Origin: Sodiomyces alkalinus F11
Taxonomy: Eukaryota > Ascomycota > Sordariomycetes > Glomerellales > Plectosphaerellaceae
Direction: 5' to 3'
DNA: 64,000 nucleotides
NCBI RefSeq assembly: GCF_003711515.1
Contig: NW_021167079.1
Span: 2,768,946 to 2,832,945, forward strand
Below the pieces are notes generated by a model. The model was not told where the DNA came from. It did no database searches and was given only the letters and a program-made list of their open reading frames with translations. Positions 1-11,173 of the stretch are shown piece after piece. Both the position numbers and the translations under genes were made by a program. Every line of letters begins with the position of its first letter. Positions within the stretch are counted from its first letter, which is position 1.

Positions 1-896
1 GCGAGAAATCTCCTGCGGGTACCAAGACAGAAGCCAATCAAAAACACGACTTGTTTCAGTCGATATAAATAGCATAAAATAGTCTGCGACTCTGCTCTCA
101 ACTTGGAGTAGTCTGATGATCTGATCATTGATGCCTGGAGCCTCACCTGAGTTACCTCAGTATGCCGGGTCCCCGGAAAGAGACAGTCCAAGTTAAGTTC
201 GTTGAAACTTTCGGCCGATAGTAATATAATGTATAAGGTAAATAAGTGGTTATAGTCTGATGGTTCTTATCAGGTGCCCCTGCCTAGGAGGTAGAGGCCG
301 GGGCCAGGCCAGGACCATATCAGGACCACGACAGGTTCCTATACTAAGATAGCCGTTACTACCCTAGGCCGATACCGCCGCCCGGAGCCGTAGGCTAGAC
401 TAGGGCGTAGGTATCTATTCACGATATCCGTTTAACTATACCGGCAAGGGTATAGGAGCTTAAGAGCTAGAGTAATATATCCTTCTCAGTAAAGAGGGCG
501 AGCGATTATTCTGACTTTCTAGGGAGTCGGGAGTCGGGACTACCTATATTTATACTAGTTATAACTACCACTTAATCCACGCCTACTCCCTACCCTCTCG
601 CTACTACCTTTCCACTCCTCGTGACTACCCACTTAATAGTTCTCTATACAGAATTGGTTCGCTAGCTAATTGGCTCTCTAGCTCGTAATAGAGCGAGAAT
701 GGCCTTTCATATTGATTCCGAGATGTTCATGGGTAACTTATTCAATTGAGTGCTGCAAGTCTTGGCTGAGCTCATCGGTATTCATTTTGCTCTGTTGGAA
801 TACCCCTGCGGTAGGTAGACAAGGAAGATCTAAACATCCCAAAGGTCTAACAACCGTCTTATCGTACTGCAAACTGGTGAATTAATCATCATAACA
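1..896. repeat. RIP-like repeat relic and non-coding left edge
   Basis: No gene is recognisable. From about 340 to 700 the sequence is almost devoid of CpA and TpG and rich in TpA and CpG (for example 361-480 has a single CpA and no TpG), as expected of DNA hit by repeat-induced point mutation. The first 330 bases have ordinary dinucleotide use. The block is too short and decayed to assign to an element family; a solo LTR or transposon edge is one possibility. This is inference from composition only. Confidence 0.45.
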
Positions 897-2771
897 TTAG
901 AAGAAAGGGATAAAGCGCTCATGGCCAAGGTACACAGCCTCGGGTTGTTGTCTAAGGGCGATGAAGTCCTCGGCGTAGAAGTAAAGGCGGCAAAAGATAT
1001 ACAGAAAGGTCGGTATGAGGAAGGGTACCATCCATCGAAGCGGTACCTCCATATCGGGGTCCTGGTCAAGCGAGATATTCCTCCAGCGGGCAACCCACGT
1101 TGTGAACCCGGTCTTCGCACGCCTCAGGGGCTTGACCGCCCCTGTCTTCGCACGGAGGGCTCCAAGGCCATTGAGGGTAACGTCGTCCTGCACCAGCTGT
1201 GACTCCAAGTCGGAAGACGAAGAGAGCTCCGTATGGTTCTGCGTCGCGCCAGAGTTGACGTCGCTTTGACTCTTTACCAGGCCCCCCACTGTCCGGAGGC
1301 TGATGAGCCTCTCGCCCCTGCCGCGAAGTGAACCGAACATGAAGTAGACGGTGCCAAGGAGAGAGTAGGCGGCGTGGAAGATGCTGCAGGCCCGCCAGGC
1401 CCACATCTCCCCTTCGGAGGGGAAGTGCATGTCCCAGCCGGCGAGGAAGGCAAGACTGAACGGGATTTGGATGAGGAGACCAAAAGGAATGATCCAGCCC
1501 TCTGGAGCAATCCAAGTATCGGAGGGGAAGCGGTCCCAGGGGACGGTCCTGACCTCGCGACTGAAGAACGGCACGCCGACAATGTGCGTCAGACGTGAAT
1601 AGTACTGCCAGTGCTTGTCTATGTGGAAGTTACGGCGTGAGATGAAATCAAGTGGGGTCCGGTACCACTTGATCGGTAGGTTAGGGTGAGTCTGTTGAAT
1701 GAAAGAAACTCAATATTAGCCGAGTTGAGTTGCCTTGCAAAGAATCAAAGATGAACTCAGGGAGGAATTGAGGCTTCGGTCTCACCTTGTGTCGAGCACA
1801 GTCTCGAATAAAAGCGACTGTTCGCCCTTCCCTCGTCTCAAGGATTTCTGCGTTTGCGATGGATGGCTTGAAATACCAGACTGCCGAAGTCGCGACCATG
1901 ACGCAGGCAAATGTCAAGGCCGTCAACTCCAGGGTAGTAATGGGGTGGCCGTTGGCGATGCGGTGGAACTCCGTGGCACTAAACCAGATAACTTGCCATA
2001 GGACAAGGATTCTGAAGGGAACACAGAACATTAGAACGAAAGAGGACGAGGAATCGTTACGAGTCTGACACTAGTTGTAGGCGCCGGGTGCGCAGGTGAC
2101 CATCATGTGCTTACCTGGAGAGCGTGTCTGCCTTGCTCTTCTCCTTGATCCTATCCAGGGTCAACCGTGGGAAGTCCAAATGGCCGTGTTTCACGAGGTA
2201 ATATAGCTGCTCGGCATCGATGGGAAATCCCAGTGGGTAGTCGGGACTGGTGAGTATGAATCCCCCCATATCAGCATAGAAGGCGTGTGTCAGAGTCCAT
2301 AGGCGTCCCTCGAGCAATTCGGGACTGTCGCGGAACATCTGCAGTTATGCGGGTCCCATATTAGCAACCAGGTTACACCAGGGGAGAGCCTGGGAGGGAA
2401 CAGACTACGAGAGATGTGAGTTGGGCGACAGGGAGCTGACTGACCTTAACACTCCTTCTCGCGCTCGTTAACTGGCCAATGGCGATACCGAATAGGAAGT
2501 CGGGGCCCAGGAATCCGATGCAAGCAAGATTGAATTTATCCCTGACTTGGTGATACCAGCGGTCTTGAGGAGATGGCACGTTGGGATATGTTGAAACCCA
2601 GACGCAGAGAACGATGGTGAGGCAGCAAGAAAACAGAATGTCGACAGTGCCGCGATCATCACTGGCCCTCACCCAGCCCACAATGGCAGAGCCCGGTTCG
2701 ATGTCAGAGACGCCATTGGAGAGTGCTGCCGAAGTATTGTTGATGACTGTGGTGTTGCCGAAAGCAGGCAT
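897..2771 (-). CDS. fungal multi-pass membrane protein of unknown function
   Basis: Four exons, 523 aa: 2771-2445, 2338-2115, 2011-1786 and 1691-897, with donors GTCAGT, GTAAGC and GTGAGA and acceptors TGCAG, TTCAG and AACAG; phases are consistent. It belongs to a fungal-specific family of integral membrane proteins that I know only as hypothetical. Family hallmarks visible: the STYPNVPSP block near residue 63, a GFLGPDF...GQLTSARRSVK block, WTLTHAFYADMGGF, KSKADTL...W and IAPEGWIIPFG near the C-terminus. Hydrophobic segments lie in exons 1 and 3 and twice in exon 4, the last just before the terminal PFF. A Ser/Gln-rich hydrophilic insert sits between the last two membrane regions. Divergent from the methyltransferase at 3921. 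The function is not inferred; the family assignment is from recalled conserved blocks. Confidence 0.85.
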
Positions 2772-3920
2772 TTCTCTCGTGGGTTGAACACGGAGACTGC
2801 CCGATAATAGATATAGTGTTGAGAACTTGAGAGTATTCGATACGGGAGATCCCCCTGAGGTCCAGCCTGGGGAATCAAACGACCAGAGACGGAAGGAAAA
2901 TCAAACGAAGGACTAGAAGGAGAAGATTCCTCTCTCCGGAAGAGAAACCGTAACTGTTCGCTGCTTTCTGAAAAAGCGAATGGCGATGAAAGCAAAACAT
3001 CGGGAACATAACTCTCGCTTGTCGCTCGGGAAGGGGAACGCTGATGCTTTGAACCCAGAGTCAGCAGGGGCCCACACAGCGCCCAGAGGTTAAGATCGCT
3101 GTTTGCCATGTTGGCCGCGTGGTCGCATAATGTCTGAAATTCTAAATGTAGTCTTGCAGTACGATATTGGAGTGATGTATTGTGTCGTTGGTCCTTTCGG
3201 TATCATGAAACGAGCGCGATGCGTCTCCAAAAATCGTATCGATTACCTGATTTATCTGCCGTTGTTGCCATTGGTCTCCGGGTGAGGTCGACGGAGTTCA
3301 ATGCGGAGTCGGTCCCGCTTAATTGCGTCCGGGCCGGACCCCGCGGGCGGTAATGGGCGGCTAAGGCTTGCCGTGATTAGCGGGAACTGGCTGAAGCGAC
3401 CAAGCCTTCTTGACGCCTCAGCGTTTGGATACTGCCTCGCCCCAATTCTAAGGCAGCCATGCATGAGTGGTGTGTACTAAGGTATAGACAAAGGTACCTA
3501 AGGTACCTTAGGTAGGTAACTATTCTTATCTTATCTCCGCGGCGGATTCGAGATCCCAAACTTGCTGCCGACTCGGGGCAATTCACCATTTTCTCCCTCC
3601 CAACTCGACACACCAACCACTGCTGAATCGCCGCCCTTCCACCCTACCGAGACTACGGCGTGCACAGCCACCTGCGTACTGTCGAGAATCAATTTGAATG
3701 GCAGGTATAAAACTTCGTCAATGAATCTTTACACTTGGCTAACATCTGTTTCTCTTCAGAACACACAGTCGCATTTGTAGTCGCTCTTCGCCCCCCTTAC
3801 CCGGTCGTTTACTCGATTCTGTGTCCGATCGCGTCCGTCGTCCATTGCGCCCTCGATCGATCGCTACAAGTCTCTGGGAGGAAGAGAGACAAAACTGCAG
3901 ATACGCAGACACAAATTACC
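2772..3920. other. intergenic divergent promoter region
   Basis: About 1.1 kb between the membrane protein (-) and the methyltransferase (+). No convincing coding sequence. It holds a cluster of AAGGTACC/TACCTTAGG motifs at about 3490-3520, of the same type found in several other intergenic regions of the window, and pyrimidine-rich sequence before the downstream gene. Confidence 0.5.
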
Positions 3921-4829
3921 ATGAGCACGGAGTCGACGACGGCGGATGCGCCTCTGATTAACCACAACCCCACGCTTCTATCATACTATGGATCCCTCGA
4001 GTCTCGCATTGGATACCGCCTGGTGCTCGGAGGCACTCGACATTTTGGATACTGGGAAAAAGACACGCGATGGCCGTTCCCTATTCGTCGGGCTCTCCGC
4101 AAGATGGAGAAGAAGATGCATACCCGTCTAGACCTACCTCCCGGGTCGCAAGTCATCGATGCCGGGTGCGGCGTGGGCCACGTCGCCCTGTTCATGGCCA
4201 ACAAGGGCTTACGCGTCACCGCCTTTGACTTCACCCCACACCACGTCGAGAAGGCGCGTCGCAATGTGCAGCGATCAGGCTTGCCCAAGGGCCAGGTCAC
4301 GGTGTCGCGCATGGACTACCACCACCTCGAGTCCATTCCAGACGAGTCCCACGACGGCGTGTACACCATGGAGACGTTCGTCCACGCTACAGACCCGGCC
4401 GCCGTGCTGGCTGGTTTCTACCGCGTGACACGCCCCGGTGGCCGCATCGCCATGTTCGAATACGACCACGAGTACGAGTCGGAGGAAGTCCTGGGACACC
4501 TGGCCCGTCCCATGCACCAGGTCAACGAGTTGGCCGCCATGCCCATGAACATGGTTTCTAAGAAGGGCTACTTCAAACAGCTGCTCGAAGAGGCTGGCTT
4601 TCGCGACGTCGTCGTCGAGGATTATTCGGAGAACGTGCGACCTATGCTGCGGCTCTTCTGGGCTTTGGCCATCGTCCCCTATTTCTTCGTCAAACTGTTC
4701 CATCTCGAGCCCTATTTTATTAATACTGTGGCTGGTGCACGAGGACTGGAGGGCCAAAAGTACTGGCGCTACGTTGCCATCACCGCGACAAAGCCGGGGC
4801 CGGAGGTCGAACCCCCGAAAACCAAGTGA
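3921..4829 (+). CDS. class I SAM-dependent methyltransferase, sterol-methyltransferase-like
   Basis: Single exon, 302 aa from the ATG at 3921; an in-frame extension upstream to 3735 reads as non-coding, so the 3921 start (ACC before ATG) is preferred. Motif I DAGCGVGH at about residue 80 binds S-adenosylmethionine. The acidic residue of motif II follows in the AFDFTP segment, and PGGRIAMFEYDHE is the post-IV region. The N-terminal YYGSLESRIGY and the RHFGYW segment resemble the substrate side of Erg6-like and polyketide/terpenoid C-methyltransferases. The C-terminal half has a hydrophobic stretch around ALAIVPYFFVKLF. The substrate cannot be told from sequence; a secondary-metabolite or sterol-like small molecule is the usual role of this subgroup, but no synthase gene lies nearby to support a cluster. 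Confidence 0.88.
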   Translation: MSTESTTADAPLINHNPTLLSYYGSLESRIGYRLVLGGTRHFGYWEKDTRWPFPIRRALRKMEKKMHTRLDLPPGSQVIDAGCGVGHVALFMANKGLRVTAFDFTPHHVEKARRNVQRSGLPKGQVTVSRMDYHHLESIPDESHDGVYTMETFVHATDPAAVLAGFYRVTRPGGRIAMFEYDHEYESEEVLGHLARPMHQVNELAAMPMNMVSKKGYFKQLLEEAGFRDVVVEDYSENVRPMLRLFWALAIVPYFFVKLFHLEPYFINTVAGARGLEGQKYWRYVAITATKPGPEVEPPKTK

Positions 4830-6366
4830 TCAGCCATATCATCTGTACTACATGTATTACATCGATCCTCTGAGGTTGGATGTGGATACTTCGAAGTTTT
4901 TAGAATACCAGCTGAAGGGCAAACACTAGATACTTCCTTAATGTCATCTGATTTCCCAATTTCGCCCCTTCTAACGCCATCCACTTGTTTATACTAGTGG
5001 CCGTTTCTTGGGAAGTCATCGGCTCTGAACATACGAGACAGTATACAGAGGCCAGGCCCACGTTCCCCGAAACTTTGATGGGTTTACGTACTTACATTGC
5101 TACAGACTTTGGTTTCCCAAAGAGGACTTCATCAAGGCGCCATCCAAGCCGCAGGGAAAGTGGAGTCTTTTCTTTCGGAGAGCAGCGATTCGGAACGGTC
5201 ATCGAAATATTCACCGAGACTGTAGACATACACCGCCGCCATATACGGAACCAGGATCCAAACTGCACGCCCTCAAAAAGCCCTCCATCTACGATCAAGC
5301 TAACCCCAGAACATCTTTTACCACGCCCTCGGGTAATCAGAGCCGTGGTCGACTTATAGAGGTCCAAGTTACACCAGCACAAATGTCGGCTATATTATCC
5401 TGGAGAGCCCCAACATCTGGTACCGAACATCGCAGCAAATCCTCCGACGGAGAAATATCCTTATTTATGGCAAAACATATTGCTCGATACCAGAGATCCG
5501 ATACGGTTTAGTAACACACGTGGTTCAGTCCCTGATATACCAAGTCTAGCAGTCTTCCAGGTTCCTTGGCTTCGCCTACATTCCAGAAGGCAACGCCAAT
5601 GACATGATACAGGGCAGTTTTCCCATTCGACTAATATAGTACATGCGCCACGCTAGAAGAAGTTCTACGCATGCAAGAGTAACAAGAGTAACACAAAGTG
5701 CCAGAAATCCAAAGACCATGAATAATGCATATATCCCACATCTGGATGTCATCATGTCTCCACTGAGTCGGACCCGCAGCCCCGGGATTGTGTTGGGTGT
5801 TCGGACGAATGAGCACCGGCCATAACCCCACGTGAGCCCCGAATCCCGCTCCGAAGGTTGCAAGTTGCAACCACCAGTAGCTCTGGCTCCATATTTTTGA
5901 CTTCCTGGTTCCTGAACCTTCAGTCAACACTGTTCGATAGCTGTGGCTTCAGCAACACGTGCGCGTGGTTTCGGTGTCCTATGACGAAGAGGCCTATCTT
6001 ACCGTTCAGTCTCACCCTGTGGACCGTGGTCGTGCCAAGAAAGACCTACCCCGAGTGATCCGACACGCACGTTTTGATGTGACATGGAGTATGTAGGAAT
6101 TGCAAAGGAAGGGGGGGGGGGCGAGGGAGCGAGACGAAGACCACGGTAAGTATCCTTTTCGTACGAATGGCGTCGACGTAAATATCTGTCCTTCCCCAAC
6201 TCTGGATCCCACGAGTTGCAAGTTGCAACTGCCAACAGAGGCTACAGAGCGTCCTAGTCCGTCATCAGGCTAGGCCCATGCTCTCGCAGCCCACTAGACA
6301 AGACAAGCCCCGACCGCCTGTTCTAACTTCTCACAAGGCAAGCAAAGAAAAGCGTCAAAAGTCAAG
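4830..6366. other. intergenic region with gene relic and paired near-palindromes
   Basis: No intact gene. On the minus strand between about 5140 and 5890 there are protein-like pieces (listed separately). The 15-mer GTTGCAAGTTGCAAC occurs twice, at 5857-5871 and 6215-6229. A run of 11 G lies at 6111-6121. Confidence 0.5.
5140..5890 (-). pseudogene. possible relic of a multi-pass membrane-protein gene
   Basis: Reading the minus strand, three pieces look like protein in different frames separated by stops. The first, near 5890-5760, contains WWLQLATFGAGFGAHVGLWP. The second, near 5745-5576, is a long hydrophobic stretch (ALFMVFGFLALCVTLVTL) followed by ELLLAW and a YYIS.MGKLP segment, reminiscent of the membrane helix and SGQLIPF block of a fungal hypothetical membrane family. 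The third, near 5275-5145, reads AAVYVYSLGEYFDD. No start codon or consistent splice pattern joins them, so I read them as a decayed gene. An unrecognised multi-exon gene is the alternative. Low confidence. Confidence 0.28.
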
Positions 6367-7341
6367 ATGAAGACCGCCGCCCTCTTCTCTACGGCCGCTG
6401 CCCTCATGGCCACCGTCGCTGCCTGCACCACGCAGCTGAGCGTCAACCCACGCCTCATCTCCTACAACATCCGCCTGGCGACCAACAACCCGGGCGCCGC
6501 AGAGCCGCGATGGCGAGACCGCCTCCCGGCGCTCCTCTCGCAGCTCAACTACGAGACGGCCGCGCGCCCCGAGTCGCTCGTCTGCATGCAGGAGGTCGTC
6601 CCCACGCAGCTCGCCGACGTCGCCGCCGGCCTGGGTCGAGACTGGAACCACGTCGGCGTGGGCCGCGACGACGGCAAGAACTGCGGCGAGTTCAGCCCCA
6701 TCTTCTACCGCCCGGACACCTGGGACATGCTCGCCAACACCACCTACTGGCTCAGCCCGACCCCGGACGTCCCGGGCTCCCGGGGGTGGGACGCCGCCCT
6801 GCCGCGCATCGTCACCGTCGCCCACCTGCGCCACATCAAGTCCGGTCTCCCCTTCGTCTACATGTGCACTCATTTCGACCACGTCGGCCAGGTCGCCCGC
6901 GTCGAGAGCGCGAGGCTCCTCGTGCGTCTTGCCCGGAAGTATGCCCGGTCGACCAGCAGCAGCACGGGCGCCAGCGAGGCGGATGCGACGCCCGTTTTCC
7001 TCGGCGGTGACCTCAACATCCGTCCCGATAACCCTGCTTACCTCGAGATGATTGCCCCGGGCCACTACCATGACGTCCGCCACGTGGTGGGCGAGAGCCG
7101 GATCCATGGCCACTTCTACACCTTCACTGGCTTCCATGCCGGCAACCCCCCTCAGAGCTCCCTGAGTCGTATCGACCATATTTTCGTTTGGAGGAAGGAG
7201 GCTCGGAACATGGACCTTCTTACGTACGGTGTCGTTGAGAACCGCTTTGACGATGGTCTTTGGATCTCTGACCACCGCGCCGTTGTTGTCGACGTCAACT
7301 TCCAGGTGACCAAGGAATGCGAGCCAAGGGCCGAGCTCTGA
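6367..7341 (+). CDS. secreted endonuclease/exonuclease/phosphatase-family protein
   Basis: Single exon, 324 aa. A signal peptide is clear (MKTAALFSTAAALMATVAAC). The mature part is an endonuclease/exonuclease/phosphatase (EEP) fold: ISYNIR with the metal-site Asn near the start, CMQEV with the metal-binding Glu, THFDHVG, GGDLNIRP with Asp/Asn at about 215-217, SRIDHIF and finally SDHRAVVVDV with the catalytic Asp-His pair at about 302-303. All core EEP motifs are present, so the enzyme should be active on a phosphodiester or phosphate ester. The family covers DNases, inositol phosphatases and sphingomyelinases; the secreted fungal group is usually uncharacterised. Extracellular nuclease or phosphatase is an inference. 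Convergent with the subtilase gene, 232 bp apart. A 333-codon open frame lies on the opposite strand and is a shadow. Confidence 0.92.
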   Translation: MKTAALFSTAAALMATVAACTTQLSVNPRLISYNIRLATNNPGAAEPRWRDRLPALLSQLNYETAARPESLVCMQEVVPTQLADVAAGLGRDWNHVGVGRDDGKNCGEFSPIFYRPDTWDMLANTTYWLSPTPDVPGSRGWDAALPRIVTVAHLRHIKSGLPFVYMCTHFDHVGQVARVESARLLVRLARKYARSTSSSTGASEADATPVFLGGDLNIRPDNPAYLEMIAPGHYHDVRHVVGESRIHGHFYTFTGFHAGNPPQSSLSRIDHIFVWRKEARNMDLLTYGVVENRFDDGLWISDHRAVVVDVNFQVTKECEPRAEL

Positions 7342-7573
7342 ACGGTGAACCCACACGGCAAGCCACCAATTCGGGACATAAAAGACTTGAATGGTGTGAG
7401 GTGTTCAGCTCAGATCGTCCAGTCCACCCATAGTTATTTATCTCTATACGGGCAGGAGCCCTGCTAAATATACGTTATTTCTAGAAGACATGCGCAATAT
7501 TGTGTTGCTCCTGTTTATGAATCATTGCCTCACCTCTCCGTGACTCCGTCTGTTCAACCCGCAACAATGACGC

Positions 7574-10500
7574 TCAATAATGCTGACCCGTGACCTCGAT
7601 CTCAGGAGTGTGGAATACGTCCCAATTATCAGCAGCATGAGGGTTGCCAAACGGTTTAAGCGTGGCAAAGCGCATTCTGCACGCTCTAGTCAGCGACACA
7701 AACATCCACCAGAATTATCTTTGTCGTTCTGAATTTGTAGAAGAAAAGGGGGTGAGGGGAATAGGGGAATAGGGGTGAACAAGGGGAGGATATAGGGAAG
7801 GAACAGGGCCAAACCATACTTGTATCGGCCGTTGGCAATCAGACTCCCGTTGCCGAGCTTGCCAAACCAGTAGTATCGGAACTCGATGGCCGTCGTTTCG
7901 GCATTGCGGTAAACGTCCGTGATCGGGAACGTGAAGGTGGTGTTCGGGTTGTGGATGGCCGGGTTAAACACGGCGACCGATCCGGCGCTGCTCCATCCCG
8001 CCGCCGGGCCGATGTAGCCGTTCTCGCCTTCTACGGGAGGATACTTCCAATTGCGCTCTCGCCAACCGGCCTCGAAGATCTGGAAGACACAGTGTTACTT
8101 CAAGTCACAACAAGGTCTGCCAAGCAGGTTCAGGGGATGAGGAGGGGGATTGATGGCAACGCACATCCCAACGAACTTGGCGGCTGCCCCAGTTGATTCG
8201 GTTGTAGACCTTGGGGAAGTCCTGTGCATCGACGCTCAGGTCGAAGGAATACCTGGTCCAGAATGTCAGCCCCGAACGCGTAACGGTCCACCCTTCGGAT
8301 CCCAAATGGGGAGAAAGAACGTACGATGAATCCTGGTTAATGTCCACATTGTTCACCCCCGACACAGAGAATGGGTAACCATTGTGGTAGATGGGGTCTG
8401 TCTGACGCTTCAAATCGGCACCGAGACCTAGCATACGGTCAGTGGACACCCTAGGATGACGAGGCGGTCGAGATACGAACCCAAGAAGGGAACAGAAAGT
8501 CGCTCGCCGTTACTGCCCGAAACGATGACCTTGCCACTATACAGGGGCAAAGCCGTGGCGTTCCAGCCAAGTGTGTCGGGGTTCCTGAAGTTGACCCTGC
8601 AAACCTCGTGGTCAGTACGTTGTTACTCCGCATCACCACGACTGTGAAGCCAAACCGAAGCCACATACGAAACGGTCCTGCTCTCGCCTGGCTGGAGAGT
8701 AAAAGCCCTCGGAAAGCTGATGTCCACTTCCAAGTCGATCGGCACCAACTCGACAAAGCGCTTGAGGCGTTTCGTGAAACCCCCAGTTACGGTGGGAAGC
8801 CACCCAACAGTCTCGACACCAGCACCATGCTCGGCCGAAAAGGTGTACGTGACGGCTTCTTCGCCGTTGTTCGTGACGGTGACATCGTGATAGCGGCTGA
8901 AGTACCGCGTGTCGTTGAGCGCAATCTTGTCGAACCGGAGCGCGGTGTCGTATTTCAGCACCTTGAAGGCGTTGACGAGGCCGTTTCCAACTTGGGCCAC
9001 AGGGGCAATATGGCCGTAGTCGGTCTCCGTACCGTCGGACCACGGGACGGACGTGCCGCTAGAGATGATACGCTCGCCCAGTTCTTTGGCGTAGCCCTTG
9101 CCGTGGACCTCGCGGCCGCCGTATGCGCTGATCCAGAGCGCTGCAACGCCGGCCACGTACGGGCATGCCATGGAAGTGCCGCTGGTGACGGCATATTCGC
9201 CATTGGGGTAGGCACTGAAGATGTCACCGCCGGGGGCAGCGATGTCAGGCTTGATCTGCAAATCGTACAGGGCGCTCCAGGAGGTGAAGGTGCTAGGCAG
9301 ACCGCCCGCGGGGTACTCCAGGCCGACAACCTCTTCCGGGTTGACGGAGAAGTCGGCCGTCACGTTGCCGCCAGCCAAAATGGTACCGATGATGGCTCCT
9401 CCAGCCTCGGCCGTGACCATACCAAGGAGAGTGGTCTCATGGTCGGTCGAAGGGGTGACGATGGGCCTGTCGTCGGTGTAGATGAGAACGTACTCGGCGC
9501 CCAGAGCAGCGACGTTTTGCTGCTTGACCGCAAAGTTGCAGGTGCCACGGCGGACCAGCGCGACCTTGCCGGTCAGGTCTGGGCCGTCTTCGCCGAAAGG
9601 CTGGCATGCGTCATCGACGACGGAAGTGTCCAGCGTCAAGGGTACGATGGGCCAGCCGGCCACGGATGGGGGGAAGTAAAAAGTGGCTGGCAAGTAGCCG
9701 ACCTTGGTGGTGTTCGATTCGCCATCGAGAGAAAAAGTGGCTTCAAACGGCGAGGCCGGGAAGAGTTCGGTCCGGAGGGAGGCCACGGTGACGACGTTGC
9801 GGCCAGAGCCGCCCGAGGTACCGAAGAACGGACCGGCTGCGCCGCTGTTACCGGCGGAAATGGTGACGACGACGCCTTCTTCCACGAGACGCGAGGCCAC
9901 TTCTGCCCAAAGGTTGTTGGACCAGCCGTTGGCGCCGCCGATGCTAGCGGTGATGATGTCGCACTAGGGTGGGAGTTGAGAAACCGGATCGACCAATGTA
10001 GAAAGGAGCAGGAAGGAATGTCACGAGGGTGCTTACACCATCTTCATAGGCACGAAGGAAGGCTTCGATCAAAACGGACGTTGTGGTGCTCGGCTTGATG
10101 GGAGTTACTAGTTAGGAATTCCGAGTCAAGGGTGAAGACGACGAGTAAGGGGGGTCGGAACGCACCGACTGGGAGAAAACCTTGTAGGCATAGAGAGTTG
10201 CCTCAGGGGCAACACCCTTCCAACTGTATACATGTCAGAGTCATGTTATTATAGGAGGCCACTATCGTCAGGGGAGGTGCAGCATGGAAACTCACAAACC
10301 GGTCTGGCCGGCGATGATACCAGCAACATGGGTACCATGACCCCCATAGTCGAGAGGGTCATCGCTCGGCTCAGCAGGCTCGGAAGGCCAGACTTTTTGA
10401 TCCTCGCCGGTTAGTCTCTTGACATGGGCCCAAAAGTTCGAGAACCAAATACTCACAGCCGTTGCCAACAAAATCGTAGCCACCTTCGACCTTGAACCCA

Positions 10501-11173
10501 GGACCAATACCCGAGCCGAGCTAAGGAGGTGATTCGAATGCATCAGCATGCCGAAATAGAAAAGTCGATAAAGAGCACGGCAACTCACAGCTTCGTGAAG
10601 GTAGTAGATGCCCGTGTCAACCACGCCAATCTTGACCCCTTTGCCAAAGTAGCCCTGGTCATGCAGCTTGGAGACTCCGGTGGCGTTATGTGTGGAATAG
10701 TCGGCAGCGGCAGCGTCGTCGCTAAATTGTCGGTGGACCTCAATGGGGGCGAGACGAACCTCCTCGTTCAGCCATACGTTGACGACGTCGGGGAGACGCA
10801 AGAGACTGTCGATGTTGTGGGTGTCCGTTTCGACGCTGATGCCGGAAAAGATATCGGTCTCGAAGGTCTTGACGACCGTGATGTTGTCGTCAGAGGCCAG
10901 GCTCTCTTGTCGCCTTCTCACGGCTGCCTGAAGAAGAGAGTAGGTGGGTCAGTACGGAAGCGTGAACGGATCGGATTGCTAGTTGTCTTCTCTTCTCCGC
11001 CAGTGCAAGGAGGCATGCGTGCATACACGGGAGTACTCGATGATGAAACTCTTAGCCACAGGCGCTGTACCCTCGTCGCTTTCTCCAATACGGGTAGATT
11101 GTCGAGGGTCGAGGTTTGCAGCCAGGGCGCTCCCCGCGAGGGGGAGGCCGAGGATGAGGCTGTTCAGACGCAT
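7574..11173 (-). CDS. secreted subtilisin-like serine protease (S8) with PA and Fn3-like domains
   Basis: Twelve exons, 908 aa: 11173-11027, 10927-10589, 10520-10457, 10392-10296, 10223-10166, 10093-10037, 9963-8669, 8596-8481, 8427-8325, 8252-8165, 8079-7820 and 7676-7574. All junction phases agree. Signal peptide MRLNSLILGLPLAGSALA, then an inhibitor I9 propeptide (FETDIFSGISVE). The catalytic triad is complete: Asp in VVDTG at about 153, His in GGHGTHVAG at about 202, Ser in SGTSMACPYVAG at about 518, with the oxyanion Asn in ISAGNSG. A protease-associated (PA) domain with a Cys pair (DACQPFG to GTCNF) is inserted between His and Ser at about 370-450. The tail carries an Fn3-like domain ending LKPFGNP...DNWDVF, as in minor extracellular proteases and C5a-peptidase-like subtilases. 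An extracellular peptidase role is expected. Confidence 0.92.

Noticed and set aside
3735..3920. In-frame N-terminal extension of the methyltransferase
   Set aside because: The added 62 residues have no similarity to methyltransferases and read as leader sequence; the ATG at 3921 is better placed.
6355..7356. Open frame of 333 codons antisense to the EEP gene
   Set aside because: It mirrors the coding exon exactly, is Val/Asp/Gly-rich shadow sequence and has no recognisable domain.
8608..10098. Open frame of 496 codons on the plus strand
   Set aside because: It lies wholly opposite the main exon of the subtilase, whose catalytic motifs are unambiguous on the minus strand; its sequence reads as a GC-driven shadow.
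10393..10456. Alternative acceptors for subtilase intron 3
   Set aside because: Earlier AGs create a stop codon or leave an intron shorter than 40 nt; only the acceptor AAAAAG before 10392, downstream of a CTAAC branch point, restores the conserved frame.
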